Below, one piece after another: positions 7,796 to 16,104 of a DNA stretch of 64,000 nt. The position numbers were made by a program, and so were the translations under genes. The DNA lies in the NCBI RefSeq assembly GCF_009847015.1, contig NZ_WVEM01000016.1, forward strand, positions 1-64,000, in the 5' to 3' direction. The number at the start of each line of letters is the position of its first letter. Position 1 is the stretch's first letter. Under the pieces are notes generated by a model. It searched no databases. It saw only the letters and a list, made by a program, of their open reading frames with translations, and was not told the origin of the DNA. Source of the stretch: Sunxiuqinia indica (GTDB taxonomy: Bacteria; Bacteroidota; Bacteroidia; Bacteroidales; Prolixibacteraceae).

Positions 7796-8054
7796 TCAAT
7801 CTATTTGGGTTTACAAACAGGAGGATACTCATCAAGGTTTCCGCATATTCAACTGTTTGCTTATCTCTTTCTACAAACCAACACTCAATATTACAAACAA
7901 AAAGTTATAACAGTACGATAATACGAAAAAAGCGATAAAAAAAAGGTGTTTTTAACTAGATAATGAAAAAAATGGGTCGTATTTTTTTGCAAAAGTTAAA
8001 TATTATGTTACTCTTGGAGGTTTTGTGTTCAAAAGTTGATTAAACTCCAATAAA
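7796..8054. other. Non-coding stretch upstream of the barrel gene
   Basis: AT-rich with A and T runs (7925-7990). It must hold the promoter of the minus-strand barrel gene, but no clear TAnnTTTG box is seen on that strand. No other feature is visible. Confidence 0.4.
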
Positions 8055-8057
8055 AAC

Positions 8058-8094
8058 AAAAAACCATCAGAACCTCTGTTCCGATGGTTTTTTT
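8058..8094 (-). terminator. Terminator after the coiled-coil gene
   Basis: AAACCATC pairs with GATGGTTT, the stem is extended by GAA/TTC past one mismatch, with a T run on the minus-strand exit side. It lies about 50 bases after the stop of the 8144-9058 gene. Confidence 0.75.
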
Positions 8095-8143
8095 GAGCTT
8101 GTTTTAATATACGTGAAGATTCGAGTGTGTCGTTTTTGGGCTA

Positions 8144-9058
8144 TTATTTTACTTCAATAACAGCGTATTTTGATATTTTCCAGAATTCCTCAGGATTATC
8201 AATCTGCAAGTAAGCAACCTGTCCATCTTCTTCTACCAAGGTGTACGAATCTAGAGGGTGTTCAGAAATAATAGTTGCTTTTTTAGAGTGAAGCGGAATT
8301 GTTTTTGTTTCCTGGATATTCAGTTCTGTAAAGTACTCCTCATCAAAACTTTCCTGAATTGTTTTATTTTGACCTATCCAAAGAAAACCTCCTTCTTTAG
8401 TTAGCAAGCCTTTTTCTTTTAGTTCTTTATAGGTTCCATAGGCAATATGTGCTGTGTTGAGCTCATCTGTTTTCCGATCAATAATGCTTAGTTTGCTTTC
8501 GATGGTGTCGTTTTGTTTCGCAATTTCAAACTCCATGTCTTCAACCTTTTCGTTCAATCCTGCAACGAGCACTTCTTTCTCTTCGATCACTCTTCTTAGC
8601 TCGTCCATCTCTGTGTTTTGGTTTTCAACAGTTTGAGTTAAAGCAGCAATCTTTTGTTGGAATCCGTTCATTGTAATACCGGATTTTTTTAGTTTCTTTT
8701 CAAGATCAGCAATATGTTTGCTGCTTTCTTCCAGCATTTTATTCATCAGGGTAATGTCATCAAGAATGGCTTGTTTCTGATCAATATTACCTTCTTTGTT
8801 TTGCTCAATGGATAGCTGCTTTCTTTTTTCTTTAATAAATTGAAGGTTGTTTTCAATATCATTGAAAGCAGTAACCATTTCGTTTACGACAGAATCACGA
8901 TCTTCTATCAATTCATTTAAATCAGTGTTTTTTGTCAATAATGAATCAACTTCTGATTGCTTCTGCGTATAAACGTAAAAGGTGCCAACTAGTGCCAAAA
9001 CCACTACTACGACAGCTGTGACGATAATTCCTAATTGTTTTTTTCTTGTATTGTCCAT
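8144..9058 (-). CDS. Membrane-anchored coiled-coil protein under a sigma-54 promoter
   Basis: The 304 residues are a short basic start (MDNTRKKQ), one membrane helix (about 9-30, IIVTAVVVVVLALVGTFYVY), a long coiled coil (about 35-205, heptads rich in E, K, N, L), and a compact C-terminal region (about 205-304) with KGGFLWIG-like and ATIISEHPLDSYTL segments, probably periplasmic. I do not recognise the C-terminal domain; some Bacteroidota proteins of similar build are named collagen-binding (Cbp1-like) adhesins, which I cannot confirm. A good Shine-Dalgarno (AGGAGG) lies 8 bases before the ATG, unusual for this phylum. A consensus sigma-54 promoter is at 9097-9111, and the upstream neighbour is a sigma-54 activator. 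Confidence 0.85.
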   Translation of the reverse strand: MDNTRKKQLGIIVTAVVVVVLALVGTFYVYTQKQSEVDSLLTKNTDLNELIEDRDSVVNEMVTAFNDIENNLQFIKEKRKQLSIEQNKEGNIDQKQAILDDITLMNKMLEESSKHIADLEKKLKKSGITMNGFQQKIAALTQTVENQNTEMDELRRVIEEKEVLVAGLNEKVEDMEFEIAKQNDTIESKLSIIDRKTDELNTAHIAYGTYKELKEKGLLTKEGGFLWIGQNKTIQESFDEEYFTELNIQETKTIPLHSKKATIISEHPLDSYTLVEEDGQVAYLQIDNPEEFWKISKYAVIEVK

Positions 9059-9096
9059 GTTGTTTTCCTCCTATAGTTTTTTGTGCTAAGCGGAAA

Positions 9097-9111
9097 GCAA
9101 TGCTCGTGCCA
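9097..9111 (-). promoter_or_regulatory. Sigma-54 (-24/-12) promoter of the coiled-coil gene
   Basis: The minus strand reads TGGCACGAGCATTGC, an exact match to TGGCAC-N5-TTGC with the GG and GC doublets at the required spacing. Transcription should start about 12 bases downstream of the GC, near 9086, giving a leader of about 28 nt that includes the AGGAGG ribosome site. Confidence 0.8.
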
Positions 9112-9176
9112 ACAACATGAATTTTTGGTAAGTGGTTGTAAATGAGAGGTTCGTTTTGTTGGGTCGTTCGTTGTTT

Positions 9177-9211
9177 TTATCAATCTGATTACTGGTTTCG
9201 CAAATTGATAA
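9177..9211. repeat. Inverted repeat, possible activator site
   Basis: TTATCAAT (9177-9184) and ATTGATAA (9204-9211) are perfect 8-base inverted arms 19 bases apart. The centre lies about 108 bases upstream of the start predicted from the sigma-54 promoter, within the usual range of NtrC-type enhancer sites. It is also 17 bases after the stop of the activator gene, so it could instead be a weak hairpin of that transcript. Confidence 0.35.
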
Positions 9212-9227
9212 TTTCAGATCGCACGAA

Positions 9228-10580
9228 TTATTTATTTTCTTCTTTTAGCATACGATAAATGGTTGCTACACCAATATCCAGTTTTTCGGCCACCAATTTA
9301 ATGTTATTATCGTATTTAGATAAAAAGCGATTAACGATCTCAATAGTGTATTCGCGCATGGTACATTCCTCGTTAGTCAGGCTATCCATCATATTTTGCC
9401 CGCCAAATACAAGGTCATCTTTAGTAATCTCGTCATGATCAGAAAGCGTGACTGCAAGTTCAACGATAGACTTTAACTCCCTGATGTTTCCCGGGAATGA
9501 ATAGGAAAGTAGTTTTCTGCCCGCTTCGGAGCTTAATGCTTTTTCATCGAGCTCATTTTCCTTGCAAAAGCTTTTTATAAAGTGCTTGGCTAAAATAATT
9601 ACATCGTTTCCACGCTCGCGAAGTGGCGGAAGTTCAATTGGTAAGCCAAATAAGCGATAATACAAGTCTTGCCTGAAGTTCCCTTCCTGAACTTCCATCA
9701 GCAGGTTTCGGTTAGTGGCAATAATGATTCGGCAATCAACTTTTACTGCTTCGTTGCTTCCAACCCGATTGATTTCCTTTTCTTGCAGGGCCCGAAGCAG
9801 TTTTGCCTGAAGGGAAATGTCCATTTCACCTATTTCATCCAGAAAAAGAGTTCCACTGCTGGCTTCTTCAAATTTTCCGATTCGGCGAGATGAGGCACCC
9901 GTAAATGATCCTTTTTCGTGTCCGAATAGCTCGCTTTCAATTAAGTCTTTTGGGATCGCTGCAACATTTACCGGTACAAATGGTTTTTTCGCCCGGTTGG
10001 AATTATAGTGAATGGCTTTTGCTACCAGTTCTTTTCCTGTACCAGTTTCGCCGGTTACTGTAACCGAAATATTGGTGCGTGTGGCTTTTTCAATTAAAGA
10101 GAACATTTTTTCGGCAGCAGGACTGTTGCCAATAATTGTGTTTTGGTAGCTGTATTTCTTTTTAACTTCTTTGCGTAGTGTAACAATTTCTTTTTTGAGC
10201 CGACTTCCTTTACGAATGTTATTTATGGTATTCAACAGTCGTTCTTTCACGTCTGACGATTTCACGATGTAATCGTAAGCGCCATGCCGAAGTAGCTCAA
10301 CCACGACTTCAATATCGTCTTGCTCGGATATTAATATAACCTGAATATCGTCATTGATCGCTTTGATCTCTTTCAAGACTTCGAGTCCTTTCATATCAGG
10401 TAACCGATAGTCTAAGGTCACAACATCCGGTTCTTTACTCAGGTTTTTTATGCAGTCTTTTCCGGTGGTGTACGATTCGATTTCGTATTCAGGAATTAAC
10501 GACAGGTTATGAACAAGAAGTCGATTATACCAATCGTCGTCTTCAACAACAAATATTTTAAATGGTTTGCCAGTGTCCAT
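9228..10580 (-). CDS. NtrC-family sigma-54-dependent response regulator
   Basis: The 450 residues are an N-terminal receiver (1-120, acidic pocket VEDDD, phospho-acceptor D57 in TLDYRLPD), a linker, an AAA+ activator domain (about 145-385) with Walker A GETGTGKE (177-184), the sigma-54-contacting loop GSFTGA (224-229) and Walker B LFLDEIGE (245-252), and a Fis-type HTH at the C-terminus ([20 protein letters not shown]). Such proteins bind enhancer DNA and, when phosphorylated, hydrolyse ATP to open sigma-54 promoters. The next gene downstream has a consensus sigma-54 promoter and the gene upstream is a hybrid kinase, so the three probably form one circuit. Confidence 0.96.
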   Translation of the reverse strand: MDTGKPFKIFVVEDDDWYNRLLVHNLSLIPEYEIESYTTGKDCIKNLSKEPDVVTLDYRLPDMKGLEVLKEIKAINDDIQVILISEQDDIEVVVELLRHGAYDYIVKSSDVKERLLNTINNIRKGSRLKKEIVTLRKEVKKKYSYQNTIIGNSPAAEKMFSLIEKATRTNISVTVTGETGTGKELVAKAIHYNSNRAKKPFVPVNVAAIPKDLIESELFGHEKGSFTGASSRRIGKFEEASSGTLFLDEIGEMDISLQAKLLRALQEKEINRVGSNEAVKVDCRIIIATNRNLLMEVQEGNFRQDLYYRLFGLPIELPPLRERGNDVIILAKHFIKSFCKENELDEKALSSEAGRKLLSYSFPGNIRELKSIVELAVTLSDHDEITKDDLVFGGQNMMDSLTNEECTMREYTIEIVNRFLSKYDNNIKLVAEKLDIGVATIYRMLKEENK

Positions 10581-10684
10581 AAAATAGGTTCAGGGAAAAT
10601 ATTGCTTTTCTGTATGCAATGTTATGGAAATATTTTGTGAAAATATAGCTATTTACGGGTTTTAACTTTAAATTTTTATATGAA

Positions 10685-10716
10685 AATCCCCAAAACCGGC
10701 GGAGGTTTTGGGGATT
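10685..10716 (-). terminator. Perfect 13-bp hairpin between kinase and regulator genes
   Basis: AATCCCCAAAACC (10685-10697) is the exact reverse complement of 10704-10716, with a 6-base loop. On the minus strand the stem is followed by TTTTCATA, a short T run. It probably ends transcripts entering from upstream (the kinase gene, a small gene, or an RNA from the site at 10840-10855). Confidence 0.6.
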
Positions 10717-10773
10717 ATTAATAAAATATATATAGAGGTGACGAAATGGCTAAAAATCATTTAAATACCGTAA

Positions 10774-10937
10774 TCATTTACTTCTTCTAACTGTTTTCCC
10801 GACGGTTAGTTTTTCGATGAATTCTTTGACTCTGAACCTTGCAATTCAAGTGCCAAAGCGGTATTCCAGATTTTTGTTTGCTTAAATGTTTGGTTATTAG
10901 TGTCGTTTTGTTTTGCGCATGGAATTGGCTCTCTCAT
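10774..10937 (-). CDS. Possible small gene, perhaps frameshifted
   Basis: From ATG at 10937 one frame encodes 43 residues (starting MREPIPCAKQ, containing TKIWNTALALELQG) and stops at 10806. A second frame overlapping its end reads RVKEFIEKLTVGKTVRRSK and stops at 10774. Both segments look like protein, and joining them by a single frame change near 10830 would give a small basic protein of about 54 residues. No family is recognised. The sigma-54-like site at 10840-10855 lies inside the first frame, so one of the two readings may be accidental. The remaining bases between 10581 and 10976 hold only the hairpin at 10685-10716. Confidence 0.25.
10840..10855 (-). promoter_or_regulatory. Second sigma-54-like promoter, upstream of the regulator gene
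   Basis: The minus strand reads TGGCACTTGAATTGCA, an exact match to TGGCAC-N5-TTGCA. It points toward the response-regulator gene, whose start is 260 bases downstream, with the hairpin at 10685-10716 in between. It may drive autoregulation or a short RNA of about 140 nt ending at the hairpin. A palindrome TCTCATTATGAGA (10932-10944) is centred about 109 bases upstream of the predicted start. Confidence 0.5.
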
Positions 10938-10944
10938 TATGAGA
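10932..10944. repeat. Short palindrome, possible enhancer site
   Basis: TCTCAT-T-ATGAGA is a perfect 6-1-6 inverted repeat about 109 bases upstream of the start predicted from the sigma-54-like site at 10840-10855. It overlaps the start codon of the putative small gene and differs in sequence from the repeat at 9177-9211, although an ATGAGA half-site occurs at 9142-9147. Confidence 0.25.
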
Positions 10945-10976
10945 ATTATTATCTAAAAATGATTTTGAAACCTACA

Positions 10977-13418
10977 CTATTGATCTTCGAGGATGGATTT
11001 CAGATAGCGATTAGTAGTCTTCACTTCGTATTCTATTTCTGTAGATAGCTTGATTATTTCCTGTTCGTTTTCTCCCAGCCGAGCTTCGTGCTCTATTTCC
11101 TTAATTTTTGAGTATAAATTTAGCGCTTTGATGTGCTTGGCAGGAGCAGCCATTTTATGTGCATATTCCCGAACCATATCCCAATTTTTCAGAGCAATGT
11201 TTTTTTTCATTTCTGATAAACCACTATCGCTCGATCGAATAAAGATTTCTAACATTTCATTTACAAATGAAATATTTCCATTTGCCATGCGTTTCAACTC
11301 GCTTAAATCTATTTGTGCCTTTGCTTCTTCTTTTTTACGCAATTCATCCTGTGTGTGTTGGGGAGCACTTGCCTCTGATAGGCTTGCTAATAGTTCTTTC
11401 TCAGTAAAGGGTTTTGGCAGAAACTGTTGCATACCCGCTTGTTTGCACTTTTCAATATCATCAGGTTTATTGGTTGCCGTGAGTGCAATAATTTTAGCTG
11501 CGTTGTTTTGTTGCACAATTTGCTTTGCTGCTTCCAATCCATTTAAAACCGGCATGCGAATATCCATGAAAACAAGGTCGAAATGTTCTTTTTTGTACAA
11601 ATCGACCGCTTGTTGACCATTGGAACATTCCGCTACATTTATATTCCATTTCTCGAGGATCGATCTTAGTAGATATCGGTTGAATTCCTCATCATCAACA
11701 ATTAAAATTGACAGGCTGCTAAAATGATCAGGGATTGTCAATGTTTCCTGTTTGGCTTGTTTAATTTTTGACGGGTCGCCAATGTCGTAAGGAATTTCGA
11801 GGGAAATTGTTGTTCCTTTACTTAATTCGCTGTCGATGGATATTTTCCCTTTTTGCACGTCAATCAGCTTTTTTACAATGGCCAGTCCCAGTCCGGCACC
11901 TCCTTGTTTTCTGGTCAGGTCGGTTTCCAGTTGTACAAAATCGTCAAATATTAGCGAGTGGTTTTCTTTTGATATGCCAATTCCGGTGTCGATCACCTGA
12001 ATGCTGACCCATATCTTGCGCCATTTATTTTCTTTGGCCGATACTTTTAAGGTCACACTGCCCTGATCAGTAAATTTAATCGCGTTGTTAACCAGGTTGA
12101 TCAGGATTTGTTTTAACCTGAATGCATCGCCACGAAGCACAATTGGTTCAAGACCATCCGTGTCTAATTTAAGCCGTAAGTTTTTCGATTTTGCTTTTCC
12201 TTTGTTGAGGACGATAACCTCAGTAAGTAATTTGCTCAGCGAGAAATCATCTTTGGCCAACTTCAATTTCTGGCTTTCAATTTTCGAAAAATCAAGCGTG
12301 TCGTCTACCAGTGAAATTAAATGCTCGGTCGAAGTGTAAATGATTTCCAAATCCTTTTTACGTTTATTGTTATCTGTCTTTTTTATCAACTGTTCGGTTA
12401 ATCCGTAAATGGCATTGATAGGCGTTCGCATTTCATGGCTTACAGTGGCTACAAAAACTTCTTTGGCACGAGCTAGCTTTTCAGCATCAGTTTTAGCCTT
12501 GTGAAGTAGGTTTTGATGGATTCTGGATCTGTTTAAATATCGATAAAACAGAAATAAAACCAATAATAATAAAGTAACCGATCCCAGTGTAAATAAGGCC
12601 AACCGTTTGTAGGTGATGGCTGCCAACCGGTCTGCTTCCTGAGTTTTCTCAAGTAGCTTTTTTCGTTCGTCGGTTTCCAATTTAGTTATTAGTGTTTTGA
12701 GCAGTTCCGAAAGGATAATGTTTTCTTCGAGCAATGCCTTTTCCTGAACAGAGATTGTCTGGTTGGTTGTTCTTATGCGGTTTTCTATTTGTGCAATTTC
12801 CTGTTTGATCGAATCTTTGTCGATGGTATTGGAATCCACCGGTTGAACCTGAATTTGTTCAATGATCTCAGGGTCTTTTTTCTTACCTCCAAAAATACGT
12901 TTTAGCAATCCGCGTTTTTTTTCGGGAGCTTCAACTTCAACTAAAATGGTATCAGGCTCAGTTCTTGCACTGTCGATTTTTGTGTACAGGTCGGTGAAAG
13001 ATTCGTGTGCGTCTTCGCGGGCATGATGAAGCACCAAAATTTCTTTCCATACAGCCAGCTTTGCATTTGTCAACTGCCGAATTGAATCGATCTGCATTTT
13101 TTGTTCTTCGCTGGTCTGTGCATAGTCTTCGAGGTTAGTTAGTTTTTTCTGAATGGATTGATTGATTTGCTTGTAGGGATGAAAATATTTCTCATCGCGG
13201 GTTACTGAATATAGTCTAACGGTACTTTCTACTTCGGTGAGGTCAGCTGCAATGTCTTTTATTTGCAGCAACTTAAAGTCGGGTCGGGCTTCGCGGTGAA
13301 TAGAATCAACGATTTGTGATAAACTTTGATAAACCAGATAGCCGGAAAAAGTGACGCCCAGCACTACTATTGCTGTAAGTATTGTTACAGGGAATTCAAT
13401 TTTAATACGTTTCATCAA
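10977..13418 (-). CDS. Hybrid sensor histidine kinase with receiver and Hpt domains
   Basis: The 813 residues have a membrane helix at about 10-30, a periplasmic sensor region (about 35-270, helical, CHASE3-like in look), a second membrane helix (about 273-293), HisKA with H328 (TVSHEMRTPINAI), HATPase_c (N box NLVNNAIKFTD near 441, G boxes DTGIGIS and GGAGLGLAIVKKL), a receiver (phospho-acceptor D619 in LVFMDIRMP), and a C-terminal Hpt domain (H754 in YAHKMAAPAKHI). This gives an internal relay H328-D619-H754 that can pass phosphate to the receiver D57 of the NtrC-type regulator downstream. An insert of basic and acidic residues at about 160-200 (EAPEKKRGLLKRIFGGKKK) sits within the sensor region. 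Confidence 0.94.
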   Translation of the reverse strand: MMKRIKIEFPVTILTAIVVLGVTFSGYLVYQSLSQIVDSIHREARPDFKLLQIKDIAADLTEVESTVRLYSVTRDEKYFHPYKQINQSIQKKLTNLEDYAQTSEEQKMQIDSIRQLTNAKLAVWKEILVLHHAREDAHESFTDLYTKIDSARTEPDTILVEVEAPEKKRGLLKRIFGGKKKDPEIIEQIQVQPVDSNTIDKDSIKQEIAQIENRIRTTNQTISVQEKALLEENIILSELLKTLITKLETDERKKLLEKTQEADRLAAITYKRLALFTLGSVTLLLLVLFLFYRYLNRSRIHQNLLHKAKTDAEKLARAKEVFVATVSHEMRTPINAIYGLTEQLIKKTDNNKRKKDLEIIYTSTEHLISLVDDTLDFSKIESQKLKLAKDDFSLSKLLTEVIVLNKGKAKSKNLRLKLDTDGLEPIVLRGDAFRLKQILINLVNNAIKFTDQGSVTLKVSAKENKWRKIWVSIQVIDTGIGISKENHSLIFDDFVQLETDLTRKQGGAGLGLAIVKKLIDVQKGKISIDSELSKGTTISLEIPYDIGDPSKIKQAKQETLTIPDHFSSLSILIVDDEEFNRYLLRSILEKWNINVAECSNGQQAVDLYKKEHFDLVFMDIRMPVLNGLEAAKQIVQQNNAAKIIALTATNKPDDIEKCKQAGMQQFLPKPFTEKELLASLSEASAPQHTQDELRKKEEAKAQIDLSELKRMANGNISFVNEMLEIFIRSSDSGLSEMKKNIALKNWDMVREYAHKMAAPAKHIKALNLYSKIKEIEHEARLGENEQEIIKLSTEIEYEVKTTNRYLKSILEDQ

Positions 13419-13473
13419 TCAATCATTTGAATCAAATTTAACTATTTTATGACACCGATGTAGCTGGAGTAAA

Positions 13474-13965
13474 CTATCTAAAGTTGAATCGTATTGTCAA
13501 GCCAATGTCATCCATCCAAAAGCCGGTATAGTTAATCACATTAAACATGGGCTTCCAGTCAACCGAAACACTGATCGGAGCATCTTGAATGACATACTCG
13601 AGCCCCAATATTCCATCAATCCCAAAAGCGGTGTAAGTTCCGTCATTGTCGTACCAAGGATGTATGTGTCCATTCAAATCCCAATAACCAAGATGTGCGC
13701 CCGCTCCATAGTATAAATTGAAATTTGAGTCGTTAAAAACGTCCTGGTGCATTTCATACAGTCCTTGAAATAAAGTTCCATTCCATCTGGATGAAACGAT
13801 GAATTCCAGCGCTTTGCTTTCGGAGATGAAATGCTTCAGCGACAAGCCAGCCATAGGGCCTGCTCGGAATCCGATCGCTGTTTTATAATCGCGTTGAGCA
13901 CTCAAATCTGAAAAGCCCATAAAACAGATAAGAACAACTAAAGATATAATTTTAACTACTCTCAT
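13474..13965 (-). CDS. Secreted small barrel-like protein
   Basis: The 163-residue protein starts with a signal peptide (MRVVKIISLVVLICFMGFSDLSAQ) and then shows short alternating strands: AIGFRAGPMAGLSLKHF, ALEFIVSSRW, FNLYYGAGAHLGYW, FGIDGILGLEYVI, ISVSVDWKPMF and IGLTIRFNFR ending in Phe-Arg. The pattern and aromatic C-terminus fit an 8-stranded outer-membrane barrel or a barrel-like periplasmic protein. The same build is frequent among Bacteroidota proteins annotated only as hypothetical. It lies 55 bases downstream of the hybrid kinase start on the same strand, so it is transcribed before the kinase and could share its transcript. Confidence 0.7.
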   Translation of the reverse strand: MRVVKIISLVVLICFMGFSDLSAQRDYKTAIGFRAGPMAGLSLKHFISESKALEFIVSSRWNGTLFQGLYEMHQDVFNDSNFNLYYGAGAHLGYWDLNGHIHPWYDNDGTYTAFGIDGILGLEYVIQDAPISVSVDWKPMFNVINYTGFWMDDIGLTIRFNFR

Positions 13966-14147
13966 AAAGAAGAATGAATTTGAATTTTTGACTAAACCGT
14001 ACTTGTTTATCGCGATTGAGCCTCTAATTTATTGGTTCAATACAAACTGGTATTTTGGAGAACGAAAAATAAGCATATAAATTATTTCTCGTTCTTCAAA
14101 TTAACTCCTATTGTAAGACTGTTGAAAAGGTAAAATGTTCAGTGAAA

Positions 14148-14654
14148 TCAGACGTTTAAAAGGTCTTGGTAGATTTTGTAATTTTCATCATCGTAAACAC
14201 AAAAAGTGACTTCTTCAAACCAATCGTCATCATCTAAAAATTCAAGGACTGTTTGTATTGCGATTTTCGCGGCGAGCTCTTTGGGGAAGGCATAAACACC
14301 AGTGCTGATGTTTGGGAACGCGATCGTTTTTAATTTGTGTTCTTTGGCCAGAATTAAACTATTCTGGTATGCGGAAGCCAACTGTTGTTTTTCACCAATC
14401 TCGCCACCATGCCAAACCGGACCAACCGTGTGAATTACATAACGCGATGGCAGACGATAAGCTGTTGTGATTTTTGCTTGCCCGGTTTCACAACCGTTTA
14501 GCTTTGCACAAGCTTCCTTTAGCTTAGGGCCGGCTGCCCTGTGAATAGCTCCATCAACGCCGCCACCTCCCAGAAGACTTCGGTTTGCTGCATTCACAAT
14601 AGCATCAACATGCATTTCGGTGATATCGCCTTGTAAAAGTTGAATTCGATCCAT
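14148..14654 (-). CDS. ymdB: Macro-domain O-acetyl-ADP-ribose deacetylase (YmdB type)
   Basis: The 168 residues are a single macro domain. Visible signatures are [18 protein letters not shown] near the N-terminus, the [14 protein letters not shown] loop that grips the distal ribose, [21 protein letters not shown], and [12 protein letters not shown] near residue 120. These match E. coli YmdB closely in order and spacing. The enzyme hydrolyses O-acetyl-ADP-ribose and can remove mono-ADP-ribose from proteins in the cytoplasm. I chose the ATG at 14654 ([10 protein letters not shown]) rather than one six codons upstream because it matches the usual N-terminus. It appears monocistronic. Confidence 0.92.
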   Translation of the reverse strand: MDRIQLLQGDITEMHVDAIVNAANRSLLGGGGVDGAIHRAAGPKLKEACAKLNGCETGQAKITTAYRLPSRYVIHTVGPVWHGGEIGEKQQLASAYQNSLILAKEHKLKTIAFPNISTGVYAFPKELAAKIAIQTVLEFLDDDDWFEEVTFCVYDDENYKIYQDLLNV

Positions 14655-14705
14655 ATTTGTTGATTTAATCAATCGAAGTTAACAAGATTATTATCGGAAT
14701 AAAAG

Positions 14706-15605
14706 TTAGCTTCCTAAACTAATCATTAAGATTCCGGCTAAAATGCCAAGTAGATAAATTCCTTTTTGTCGGATATTACTTTCCTTAAAAAGAAATGCTC
14801 CGGTTACAAAAGCCACTAACACTCCGCCTCGCCTTAATGCAGCAATAACAGAAATCATGGAGTCTTCATAGCTCAGTGCATAAAAATAGGCGAAGTCAGC
14901 CATCAGCAGAAAGACACCAATCGCAGGAATGCTCCATCGCCAGTCGAATGGTGGTCGCTTGCTTTTGGGTTTGCTCCATCGAAAAATGGCAACTACCGGA
15001 AGCATGACTACCACTTGGTAAAACGAAAACCAGGCCTGCACCGCAAAACGGTCGATTTTCCGCATAATGAATTTATCGTATAACCCGCTGGATGCACCGA
15101 GCAGCGTTGCTCCAATGATGCACAAAATCCAAATATTTTTGCGAAAGTGGATGCCTTCTAGCTTACCGGCAGTTGATAGCAGGTAGAAAAACAACAGGGT
15201 GGTAATAACGCCTGCCCATTGCAAAAAATTGAGGTGTTCCTGAAAAATGATGATGGCTCCGATTAATGTCCACAACGGACTTGTTGCCCGAATGGGCGAG
15301 ACAATGGTAATTGGCAAATGCTTTAAACCGGTAAATGCCAAAATCCAACTACTTACTACGATCATGGTTTTCAGAAAAATCATGCCGTGTTCCTGTAGTG
15401 TGATTGGAGACACATAAAAACTAATGGATTGAAAAAACTCAGGATAATACCAGGAACCTAGCGTGGGAGGGATAAAGATGACAGCTCCGGTAATTGCCGA
15501 GATCAAAAGAACCGGAAAAACAGCATTTTCGTTTACCGATAGTTTCTTAAAAACATCGTAAATACCCAACAGAAATGCCGAAAGCAATGTTAACAATACC
15601 CACAT
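14706..15605 (-). CDS. EamA/DMT-family transporter
   Basis: This 299-residue protein has ten predicted membrane helices in two EamA repeats (about 1-140 and 150-297), the drug/metabolite transporter fold. Typical spots are the short basic loop between helices, FQEHLNFLQWAGVI at the end of repeat one and LFKESNIRQKGIYLLGILAGI at the end of repeat two. The substrate cannot be told from sequence; family members export amino acids, nucleosides or other metabolites. A -7 box candidate lies at 15624-15631, directly upstream of the ATG, which suggests a short leader. It does not obviously share an operon with the macro-domain gene. Confidence 0.88.
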   Translation of the reverse strand: MWVLLTLLSAFLLGIYDVFKKLSVNENAVFPVLLISAITGAVIFIPPTLGSWYYPEFFQSISFYVSPITLQEHGMIFLKTMIVVSSWILAFTGLKHLPITIVSPIRATSPLWTLIGAIIIFQEHLNFLQWAGVITTLLFFYLLSTAGKLEGIHFRKNIWILCIIGATLLGASSGLYDKFIMRKIDRFAVQAWFSFYQVVVMLPVVAIFRWSKPKSKRPPFDWRWSIPAIGVFLLMADFAYFYALSYEDSMISVIAALRRGGVLVAFVTGAFLFKESNIRQKGIYLLGILAGILMISLGS

Positions 15606-15623
15606 GAAATTTCATTTAGGCCG

Positions 15624-15631
15624 CAAAGCTA
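15624..15631 (-). promoter_or_regulatory. Candidate -7 box for the EamA gene
   Basis: Minus-strand TAGCTTTG matches TAnnTTTG, 19 bases before the start codon at 15605. Confidence 0.4.
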
Positions 15632-15819
15632 CGGGCAATGATTGGGTTTGAAGTTAATTCAGCTTGATGATGTTGTAAAGTTTAATCATTCCTTTAAATA
15701 ATGCGAGTTTTAAAAGCAATATTTAATGCTTCAATGTGTTTTCTTAGGAGTTGAATACAGTTGTGTTCAACTATTTTCTGCATAATCCTTTTTCATGCAA
15801 AATGAGGAAACTCAAAGAA

Positions 15820-16098
15820 TTATTTTCTTCGTTTTGAACTGGCACCGCCGCCACCCCAAAACATCATTACACCAATCAGAAATCCAAAGTTGTACCATCC
15901 TCCTGAGTTGGGGAAAGCATAAATTTCGTAGTCGCTAAATAAGCTGGCTATAAAACTAAATAAGATGATGAAGCCATGAAATAGTCCGTGCCAAAAACCC
16001 GGAGGATTGGTAATATTGCCAGCCGATTGAGTTGCACAAGCTGTAAAAAGTAGGATGGAAAGCATTAGCCATAGAATGAGGTAGCTGTATTTTCTCAT
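15820..16098 (-). CDS. Small membrane lipoprotein-like protein
   Basis: The 92 residues have an N-terminal hydrophobic segment ending in a lipobox (LLFTAC, Cys near residue 20), then a second hydrophobic segment (about 37-52, FHGFIILFSFIASLFS) and a third (about 70-83, FGFLIGVMMFWGGGG), and a basic tail SSKRRK. It looks like a small inner-membrane protein or an unusual lipoprotein with membrane helices. No family recognised with confidence. It starts 6 bases after the stop of the phosphotriesterase-like gene on the same strand, so the two are likely co-transcribed. Confidence 0.7.
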   Translation of the reverse strand: MRKYSYLILWLMLSILLFTACATQSAGNITNPPGFWHGLFHGFIILFSFIASLFSDYEIYAFPNSGGWYNFGFLIGVMMFWGGGGASSKRRK

Positions 16099-16104
16099 GA
16101 TAAT

